From Citreicella sp. C3M06 (GTDB taxonomy: Bacteria; Pseudomonadota; Alphaproteobacteria; Rhodobacterales; Rhodobacteraceae): DNA of 58,405 nt. A program made the position numbers and the translations under genes. Positions 52,389-58,405 of this stretch are shown here, one piece after another. The DNA lies in the NCBI RefSeq assembly GCF_018860705.1, contig NZ_JAHKQA010000082.1:1-58405 (forward strand), written 5' to 3'. The number at the start of each line of letters is the position of its first letter. The stretch's first letter is position 1. The notes beneath the pieces are model-generated. The model was not told the origin of the DNA. It saw only the letters and a list, made by a program, of their open reading frames with translations, and did not search any database.

Positions 52389-52468
52389 TTCATCTTGCCA
52401 GGTAAACTCTCAGGGGGGTCCGGGGGGGCAGAATGCCCCCCCGGCGGGTCGGCGCGTAAGCGCGCCGA
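52389..52468. repeat. Dispersed hairpin repeat, copy 2, with two tandem stem-loops
   Basis: CATCTTGCCAGGTAAACTC (about 52391-52409) matches copy 1 at 36.1 kb. It is followed by a perfect 11-bp stem CCGGGGGGGCA/TGCCCCCCCGG (52420-52430 and 52434-52444, 3-base loop) and a second perfect 8-bp stem TCGGCGCG/CGCGCCGA (52449-52456 and 52461-52468, TAAG loop). Set between the binding-protein and permease genes of one operon, it may shield the upstream mRNA from decay and lower permease output. Confidence 0.8.
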
Positions 52469-52487
52469 TACATCACGGGGTCATGCG

Positions 52488-53756
52488 TTACGACGCGATG
52501 AACTCATTCCACTTGCGCACCATGTACTGGTTCTCGTCCATCACCGCGTTCCAGCAGGCGACCGAGCCCATGCGATCATAGAATGAGCCGCCATCGCGGG
52601 TCTCGCCCGCCTGCGCCAGCACATCGCCGAAGGGCGAGGTGATCTCGCCGGTGGCTTCCTTGCCTTCGAACCAGTAGCCCCACTCGTTCTCCGACATGTG
52701 CTCTTTCGACGTTTCGGGAACAGCCGAGTAATAGCCCTGACGCATCAGGAAGCCGCCAACCCAGCCCGACAGGTACCAGTTGATGTATTCATAGGCCGCG
52801 TCCAGCTCGAGGCCGGAAAGCGATTTCGACAGGCCGATGCCGCCGCCCCACGACCGATAGCCCTCTTCCAGCGGCTGGTAGACGCAGGGAATGCCGCGCG
52901 ATTTCACAGCGGTGATCGCGGGCGACCACATCGACTGGATCACCACCTCGCCCGATGCCATCAGGTTGACGCTCTCGTCGAAGGATTTCCAGAAGGCGCG
53001 GAACTGGCCGTTCTGCTTGGCCTCGGTGAAGATCGCGAAGGTCTTGTCGATCTCTTCGCGGGTCATGTTGCCCTTGTCGCCGTACTGGATCTCGCCCATC
53101 GATTCGCAGACCATGGCCATGTCCATGATGCCGATCGAGGAAATATCGAGGATCGACGCCTTGCCCTTGAACTCGGGGTTCAGCAGTTCAGACCAGTTGT
53201 TGATCGGGCGGCCGATCAGGTCGGGGCGGATGCCCAGCGTGTCGGCGTTGTAGATGGTCGGGATCAGGGTCATCCACTGGGTCGGCTCATCGGCAAAGCC
53301 TGTTGCGCCCGGCTTTTCGATAAAGCCCACCGAATGGGGGGCGGTGCCCTGCGCGATCACCGACTCCGGCGTCAGCTTGCCATCCTTGAAGATGCCGACG
53401 ATCTTGTCGTAATTGGCGATCTTCGAGGTATCCATCGCCTGAAGATTGCCGGTCGGCCAGACCTTCTTGCAGATCCAGTATTCGATGTCGGCAATGTCGA
53501 AGCTGTCGGGCTGGGTGGCGGCGCGCTGCGTCACGCTGTCGGAATCCAGCGCCGTCATTTCCAGCGTGAAGCCAAGGTCTTCCTTCACCTTCTGGCCGAC
53601 CTCGTTGAGGTTGGACACGCCAGTGCCGAACTGGCGCAGCGTCACGTCCTTGATCTCCTGCGCCCAGATCATCGGCGCGGGCAGGGTGGATGCGGCCACG
53701 GCCGCTGCGCCGCCCTTGAGCATGGAGCGGCGGCTGTATCTCATCTTCGACATCAT
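52488..53756 (-). CDS. Extracellular substrate-binding protein (PotD-like), Tat-exported
   Basis: The 422-residue protein begins with a twin-arginine signal (RYSRRSMLKGGAAAVAASTLPAPMIWAQ). A family 1/PotD-type binding protein follows, with DIADIEYWICKKVWPTGNLQAMD, WGGGIGLSKSLSGLELDAAYEYINWYLSGWVGG. The start at 53756 is set by GGGAGA 7 bases upstream. Tat export suggests folding before secretion. The ligand is unknown; the operon's racemase points to an amino-acid or hydantoin-type compound rather than polyamine (inference). Confidence 0.9.
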   Translation of the reverse strand: MMSKMRYSRRSMLKGGAAAVAASTLPAPMIWAQEIKDVTLRQFGTGVSNLNEVGQKVKEDLGFTLEMTALDSDSVTQRAATQPDSFDIADIEYWICKKVWPTGNLQAMDTSKIANYDKIVGIFKDGKLTPESVIAQGTAPHSVGFIEKPGATGFADEPTQWMTLIPTIYNADTLGIRPDLIGRPINNWSELLNPEFKGKASILDISSIGIMDMAMVCESMGEIQYGDKGNMTREEIDKTFAIFTEAKQNGQFRAFWKSFDESVNLMASGEVVIQSMWSPAITAVKSRGIPCVYQPLEEGYRSWGGGIGLSKSLSGLELDAAYEYINWYLSGWVGGFLMRQGYYSAVPETSKEHMSENEWGYWFEGKEATGEITSPFGDVLAQAGETRDGGSFYDRMGSVACWNAVMDENQYMVRKWNEFIAS

Positions 53757-53781
53757 GTGGTGTCTCCCGGTTGTATGTCGC

Positions 53782-54750
53782 TTACGCTTGCAGACGGTTG
53801 GCCCGTCTTTCATCCCAGGATAGGCGCACCGCCTCTCCGGGGTTTTTCGGTGCCGCAAAGAAGGTCTCTTCGGGCAGCAGGGCCAGCAGCTCTTCGCCGC
53901 TGTCCAGCGCGGCGGTCATCGCGACCGATGCGCCCTGATATTCCACCGCCGTAACCGTGGCGGGCAGGCCGGCATCCGAGATGCGCGTCTCGTCGGCCCG
54001 GAACGACACTTTGCCCGAGGGCGTGGCGATCACGTTGTGCCCGCCCATGAACCGCGCCACGAATTCGGTGCGCGGCGTGCCCCAGACCTCGCGGGCGGGG
54101 CCGGCCTGTTCGATCACCGCGTTGTTCATCACCACGACCTCATCGGCGAGGGCCAGCGCCTCGTCCTGCCCGTGGGTGACGTGGATGAACGGAATGCCCA
54201 GTTCACGCTGAAGCTTCTTCAGCTCGGCGCGCATGCGGATGCGCAGGAATGGGTCGAGCGCCGACAGCGGCTCGTCCAGCAGCAGCACGCGTGGCTGCGT
54301 CACCAGAGCGCGCGCCAGTGCCACGCGCTGTTGCTGCCCGCCCGAAAGCTGCGCCGGCAAACGGTCGCCAAAGGCCGACATATGCACCAGTTCCAGCATC
54401 TGGTTGGCGGTGGCGTTGCGCTCGGCCCGCTCCACGCCCTTCATCCGCAGCGAGAACGCCACGTTGTCGCGCACCGACAGATGCGGGAACAGCGCATAGC
54501 TTTGAAACATCATCGCGGTGCCGCGCTTTGCGGGCGGCAGGTGCGAGATATCAAGCCCGCCCAGCAGGATCGATCCCTCGCTGACGCTTTCATGCCCGGC
54601 GATCATCCGCAGCGTGGTCGACTTGCCGCAGCCCGACGGGCCAAGCAGGCACACATAGGCGCCAGATGGAAAGCGGTGGCTGATGTCCGCCACGGCGACG
54701 GTGTCGCCATACCGCTTGGTCAGGTGCACAAGTTCTAGATCGTCGCTCAT
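53782..54750 (-). CDS. ABC transporter ATP-binding protein (PotA type)
   Basis: The 322-residue ATPase has Walker A GPSGCGKSTTLRMIAG, Q-loop MMFQSYALFPHLS, signature LSGGQQQRVALARAL, Walker B VLLLDEPLSALDP, switch His in FIHVTHGQDEALALAD, and a C-terminal TOBE domain. It is the first gene of the operon ATPase-binding protein-permease-permease-racemase, reading away from the GntR-type regulator. Confidence 0.94.
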   Translation of the reverse strand: MSDDLELVHLTKRYGDTVAVADISHRFPSGAYVCLLGPSGCGKSTTLRMIAGHESVSEGSILLGGLDISHLPPAKRGTAMMFQSYALFPHLSVRDNVAFSLRMKGVERAERNATANQMLELVHMSAFGDRLPAQLSGGQQQRVALARALVTQPRVLLLDEPLSALDPFLRIRMRAELKKLQRELGIPFIHVTHGQDEALALADEVVVMNNAVIEQAGPAREVWGTPRTEFVARFMGGHNVIATPSGKVSFRADETRISDAGLPATVTAVEYQGASVAMTAALDSGEELLALLPEETFFAAPKNPGEAVRLSWDERRANRLQA

Positions 54751-54903
54751 CTGATGATCGTCCCCGGATCGCAGGTTCTGCCCAAAGCTGGCCTTGGCGC
54801 GTGGCGACTGTCAGTCGAAACCCGACGCGGCGGTGCAGGGAAACATCATTTGCCCAAAGATTAAGCATCGACGCCTGCACTTTGCGCAATATCGCGGACA
54901 AAC

Positions 54904-54913
54904 TTGTATACAA
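54904..54913. promoter_or_regulatory. GntR/FCD-type operator palindrome
   Basis: TTGTATACAA is a perfect 10-bp palindrome in the 242-base space between the divergent ATPase and GntR-type genes. It matches the TNGTNNNACNA look of FadR/VanR-subfamily sites and contains TATACA, which could serve as a -10 element in either direction. Binding by the neighbouring regulator is inferred. Confidence 0.65.
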
Positions 54914-54992
54914 TGATGGCCACGATCCGGGCGCGCCCGCTGCGGCTTGCCCTTGACCGGGGGCGACGTAGGATTCTGGGCAAGGCTGAACG

Positions 54993-55682
54993 GTGTGGAT
55001 GAACAGGATGCAAGGCAAGGCGGCTTCGGCACAGACGGTGGCCTCGGCGCTCGAGGCGGCGATCCATGACCATCGCCTGCCGCCGGGCACGCGGCTGGTC
55101 GAAGACGAGCTGTCCGAGATCTATGGCGTGTCGCGCACCCAGATCCGCGCCGCGCTGCAAGCGCTGTCGCATCGCCGCCTTGTCGAGCATCAGCGCAACC
55201 GGGGAACCTTTGTCGCGCAGCCATCGGTGCGCGAGGCCCGCGAGGTGTTTGAGGCCCGCGCCCTGCTCGAGCCGCGCACCGCGCGTTCGGCGGCGCTGCG
55301 CATGAGCGATACCAATATCTCGGCGCTTCAGGCTCATATCGACGCCGAACATGCTGCGCTGCACGCGGGACAGAACGGGCGGGCGGTGTCGCTGTCAGGG
55401 CAGTTCCATGTCGAGATCGCCCGCGTTGCCGATCAATCCACCATCGAGGCGATGATTTCGCAGCTGGTGGTGCGCAGCTCGCTGATCATCGCGCTGTACT
55501 GGCAGCGGCGTTCGGCGCTGTGCGAAAGCCACGCCCATGGCGCGTTGATGCGCGCCTTTGTTGCCCGCGACGGCGCGCTGGCCGAAGAGCTGATGGCGCA
55601 GCATCTGCTCGATCTGGTGACATCGCTCGACCTGCGCAACCAAAGCTCGACCCCCGGCTCACTGAGAGAGGCCCTGATATGA
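54993..55682 (+). CDS. GntR-family transcriptional regulator (FCD domain)
   Basis: The 229-residue regulator has an N-terminal winged HTH (LPPGTRLVEDELSEIYGVSRTQIRAALQALSHRRLVEHQRNRGTFVAQPS). An FCD effector domain follows (EVFEARALLEPRTARSAALRM ... FHVEIARVADQSTIEAMISQLVVRSSLI). The GTG at 54993 has AAGG 7 bases upstream; an ATG at 54999 is possible. It probably controls the divergent transport operon in response to its substrate. Its TGA overlaps the GNAT gene start (ATGA). Confidence 0.92.
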   Translation: MWMNRMQGKAASAQTVASALEAAIHDHRLPPGTRLVEDELSEIYGVSRTQIRAALQALSHRRLVEHQRNRGTFVAQPSVREAREVFEARALLEPRTARSAALRMSDTNISALQAHIDAEHAALHAGQNGRAVSLSGQFHVEIARVADQSTIEAMISQLVVRSSLIIALYWQRRSALCESHAHGALMRAFVARDGALAEELMAQHLLDLVTSLDLRNQSSTPGSLREALI

Positions 55683-56497
55683 TCCGTTACCGGCAGGCAG
55701 ACACCGTGCAAGAGGTGGCGCAGATTCTGGATTGGGCCGCGAACGAGGGCTGGAATCCCGGCCTGTCAGATGCTGCCGCCTTTCTGAACGCCGATCCGGG
55801 CGGGTTCTTTCTGGCCGATAGGGATGGGGAGCCGGTGGCGGCGATCTCGGTGGTCAATCATAGCGAGACTATGGCGTTTCTGGGTCTGTACCTGTGTCGC
55901 CCGGAATGTCGCGGGCAGGGCATCGGCTATGGCCTGTGGCAGCAGGCGCTGGCCCATGCGGGCGAGCGCAGCGTGGGGCTGGACGGCGTTGCCGCGCAGC
56001 AGGCGAATTACGCGCGCTCGGGCTTTGTCCTCAGCGGCGCGACGCGGCGCTTCGAAGGGGCGCTGGAGTCGCGCCCGGATGCCGCCATTGCGCGGGCGCG
56101 CCCCGATGATCTCGCCCGGCTGCAGGCGCTGGATACCACGGCGGGCGGCTATGCGCGCCCACGTTTCTTGACAGCGTGGCTGGAAGGCGCGCCGGATCGC
56201 ATCACCGTTTGCAGCGAGACCGGCTTTGCCACGGCGCGCCTGTGCCGCGAGGGGGCCAAGATCGGCCCGGTGATCGCGCCGACCCCGAACGAAGCATTGG
56301 CGCTGGCACGCGCGGCGTTGGCCGAACTGCCGCCCGTCAAAGCGATCATCGACCTACCCGACAGCGCCACCGGCTTCGAAGCGCTGTTGCGCGCCGAGGG
56401 CTTCGTCGAGACCTTCGCAACCGCCCGCATGTATCGCGGCACCCCGCCAAAGCCGCTGCCGATGCTTCAGGCCATCGCCACGATGGAACTGGGCTAG
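55679..56497 (+). CDS. GNAT-family N-acetyltransferase with second C-terminal domain
   Basis: The 272-residue protein has an N-terminal GNAT domain with the acetyl-CoA loop CRGQGIGYGLWQQAL (about residue 80). The second half (after RFEGALESRPDAAIARARPDDLARLQALDTTAGG) resembles the C-terminal GNAT-like domain (DUF1248/Acetyltransf_18 type). It is co-translated with the GntR regulator and may acetylate the imported compound or a breakdown product. Confidence 0.85.
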   Translation: MIRYRQADTVQEVAQILDWAANEGWNPGLSDAAAFLNADPGGFFLADRDGEPVAAISVVNHSETMAFLGLYLCRPECRGQGIGYGLWQQALAHAGERSVGLDGVAAQQANYARSGFVLSGATRRFEGALESRPDAAIARARPDDLARLQALDTTAGGYARPRFLTAWLEGAPDRITVCSETGFATARLCREGAKIGPVIAPTPNEALALARAALAELPPVKAIIDLPDSATGFEALLRAEGFVETFATARMYRGTPPKPLPMLQAIATMELG

Positions 56498-56925
56498 GCG
56501 GCGAGGTTACACATCAATCGGCTGGCGGCAAAAGGAGGTGCGGCCTCGCTGATCCGTCGCCGCAAGCCAGATGCCATGGGCGCCAGACCGCGTGAATTCA
56601 TTGAAACCGCACCGGTTAGGGCACGCCCGCTTGGCGAGCATGGCCATCAAGGGCCCGCAGAGCAGCCGATAGTCTCGCACCGTCCTTGCGGCAAATGCGT
56701 GGTTGTGCGGCGCATCACCGTAGGAATGCTCACGTTGGCGTGAAAAGGTCTGGCGCAGTACCTGACAAAATGAATATGGTATTTTCCGAAGGGCCGCCCG
56801 GCACGCGTCTACATGATCAATCGCGCCCGCTCTGATGCCCCATGCGCTGGGCATCGGCGGGCGGGCTGATGTGAGACGGGATCGGCGTGCCTCGCCGTGC
56901 CGACAGACCTTGAAAGGACGACAGG
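56498..56925. other. Gene-free stretch before the siderophore-interacting gene
   Basis: No convincing gene is seen in these 428 bases. A 115-codon minus frame (56507-56854) has protein-like patches but no recognisable family and no good ribosome site. The base composition is less GC-rich than the neighbours. It could hold decayed insertion DNA and the promoter of the downstream gene. Confidence 0.4.
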
Positions 56926-57672
56926 ATGACCACCGACATTCAGGATGCCCCCCGCATCACCCGCCAGCGCCACGATCTGGTGCGCCGCGCGCTCAGCGTG
57001 ACGCGGGCCGAGCGCCTGACCCCCAAGATGATCCGCCTCGCGCTGTCCGGCCCCGAGCTGCAGGGCTTTGTTTCAGGCGCGCCCGATGATCACTTCAAGC
57101 TGTTCGTGCCCGATGCCAGCGGCGAGAGCGTGGGCCGCGATTATACCCCGCGCCATTATGACGGGCAGGAGCTGATCGTCGATGTTTACGACCATCCGGG
57201 TGGCCCTGCCGCTGACTGGAGCCGTGCTGTCAAGGTCGGCGATACCGCCCATATCGGTGGGCCGCGCGGTTCGGTGATCATCGACGGCGACATCGCCCAT
57301 TGGCTGTTGATCGGCGACGAAACCGCGATTCCCGCCATCGCCCGCCGTCTCGAAGAACTGCCCGGCGGCAGCGCCACGGTGATCATCGCCGTCGAAGGCC
57401 CGACCGAGGAACAGCCCCTCGTCAGCAAGGCGGCGCTTGAGGTGACATGGGTGCACCGCGCCGCCGCGGAGTCCGCCGATCCGGCCAGCCTGCTTGCGGC
57501 GCTGCCGGCCACGCTGCCCGCGCGCAGTTTCGCGTGGATTGCCGCCGAGGGCGGCGTTGCCCGCGCCCTGCGCGAGGCGCTTCTGGCGCAGGGCCATCCG
57601 CTGCAATGGCTCAAGGCGGCGGGCTACTGGGTGCGCGGCGAAGCCAACGCCTCGGTCAAAGCCATGGATTGA
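56926..57672 (+). CDS. Siderophore-interacting protein (NADPH-dependent ferric-chelate reductase)
   Basis: The 248-residue flavoprotein of the ViuB/SIP family has the FAD-binding DYTPRHYDG (RxYT-type) motif (about residue 70). It also has HIGGPRGSVIIDGD and the NADPH-side SIP domain (HWLLIGDETAIPAIARRLEELPGG). It reduces ferric siderophores in the cytoplasm to release iron. GAAAGGACGACAGG precedes the ATG. No siderophore transporter is adjacent. Fur- or RirA-type control is likely but no box was identified. Confidence 0.92.
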   Translation: MTTDIQDAPRITRQRHDLVRRALSVTRAERLTPKMIRLALSGPELQGFVSGAPDDHFKLFVPDASGESVGRDYTPRHYDGQELIVDVYDHPGGPAADWSRAVKVGDTAHIGGPRGSVIIDGDIAHWLLIGDETAIPAIARRLEELPGGSATVIIAVEGPTEEQPLVSKAALEVTWVHRAAAESADPASLLAALPATLPARSFAWIAAEGGVARALREALLAQGHPLQWLKAAGYWVRGEANASVKAMD

Positions 57673-57723
57673 TGCTGTCGCCGATGATCTGCCCGCGCCT
57701 CGGCACGGGCAGGTCACCGGCGC

Positions 57724-58260
57724 TCAGCCTGACGAGCGCCTGCGTGGCGGCCATCCCGGTGTTCCTGAAACAACTGTCTTTGCGCGAACCGCCTTGCGGA
57801 TGGCCGACATGCATCGCTGCATAGCAGTCAGGAAGGCGGTACTTGCGGTTTTTAGCAGGTGTCGGTGATCGGCACGCTCGACAGCTTTCGCAAAGGCGCA
57901 TGTGACGGCATCGCCATAGCGGCCATTGCGATCGCGGGCGACACTCACAGGTTCCCGGATTGGCCCGCAACCCGGCCTCAGCCGTGGTCTGATACCGTGC
58001 CGCAACACGGGCACACCACCGCGGCTTTGGCGGATCGGGGGTGGAGCCGGATCGTGTCCCCGACACGCTCGCTTGACCGGCCGAGAGGTCCGCCGACAGA
58101 AACCCCCGCCTTGAAAACGGGAACGCCATCGGCGACTTCCACAAAGGATGGGTACAGGATAGCGTCCTTGTCATCCAACGGCGCCAAAGCTGCGGCAGAG
58201 CCTGATTTCAACCCGCTGATGGCCACGGTGACGGCAATCGCCATTGCGCAGGTGGCGCAG
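57724..58260 (-). pseudogene. Degenerate ISL3-family transposase
   Basis: On the minus strand one frame (about 58244-57978) reads LGRSSERVGDTIRLHPRSAKAAVVCPCCGTVSDHG, the N-terminal zinc-ribbon (CPxC) pattern of ISL3 transposases. A second frame (about 57900-57790) reads VERADHRHLLKTASTAFLTAMQRCMSAIRKAV, matching the VADRWHLLxNASxAF segment of the same family. The parts are frameshifted and much of the central DDE domain is missing. No clear terminal inverted repeats were found, so the element's ends are undefined. Confidence 0.7.
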
Positions 58261-58405
58261 TTCGTGCCTGAGGGGTGGCAGGCGCTCTTTCACTTCGTAA
58301 ACGACGTGCTGGATTTCAGCCGGGCCTCGATCTGAACCTTGAAGTGCAGCGGGGCCGGGAGGGGCTTTGATGCTGTAACTGCCCTCCGACGGCATCTGTG
58401 TGCCA

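Noticed and set aside
56507-56854. 115-codon minus-strand frame before the siderophore-interacting gene
   Set aside because: No recognisable family, no clear ribosome site; may be a decayed fragment.
1-58405. CRISPR array or cas genes
   Set aside because: No regularly spaced repeats and no Cas-like protein were seen.

Overview
The window looks like a GC-rich alphaproteobacterial chromosome of the Rhodobacteraceae/Roseobacter type. The reasons are the gene content and order: the F1-ATPase zeta subunit (DUF1476), the lptF-lptG-lptD-surA-pdxA-rsmA block, pepA-holC, prfA-prmC followed by a DUF4167 gene, and purC-purS-purQ. The exact genus cannot be read from sequence alone.

Layout. (1) 1-10374 is a genomic island abutting the 3' end of a tRNA-Asn gene (10375-10449, minus). 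Its integrase (8168-10336) lies directly next to the tRNA. The island also carries an excisionase-like HTH gene, a two-recombinase cassette (708-4170), two translationally coupled unknown genes (4569-5365), a small unknown gene (5911-6198), and an overlapping gene pair encoding an ankyrin-repeat protein and a small protein with a PD-(D/E)XK-like nuclease pattern (6387-7996). That last pair is the best candidate here for an undescribed functional module. (2) 10524-28336 is mostly housekeeping: an MBL-fold hydrolase, an orphan sensor kinase, ATPase zeta, purine synthesis, a DctB/DctD two-component system whose DctD lacks the sigma54-contacting GAFTGA motif, an orphan ferric-iron binding protein, MazG, an M20 amidohydrolase, an agmatinase-family enzyme, PrfA, PrmC, RsmA and PdxA. 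(3) 28333-38461 holds SurA, the LPS export genes lptD/G/F, pepA, holC and a cytoplasmic molybdopterin oxidoreductase.

(4) 38467-41446 is a graveyard: a sugar ABC-transport/catabolism locus in which every gene is broken by frameshifts, internal deletions or a stop codon. (5) 41513-46065 encodes a YhaO/YhaN-like (SbcD/SbcC-like) nuclease-ATPase pair, converging on a LacI-type regulator. (6) 47443-57672 is a transport region: a TauABC/SsuABC-like nitrate/sulfonate/thiamine-precursor-type ABC operon, then a Pot-type ABC operon carrying an Asp/Glu/hydantoin racemase gene, divergent from a GntR/FCD regulator and a GNAT gene, and finally a siderophore-interacting ferric reductase. (7) The right end (about 57724-58260) is a degenerate ISL3-type transposase.

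Small-scale structure includes a 17-bp inverted repeat at the integrase start, two rho-independent terminators, a likely bidirectional terminator, a GntR-type palindrome TTGTATACAA in the divergent transport promoter, and two copies of a dispersed hairpin-forming repeat (36.1 kb and 52.4 kb). All calls rest on reading the sequence and recalled family features; no database search was run.
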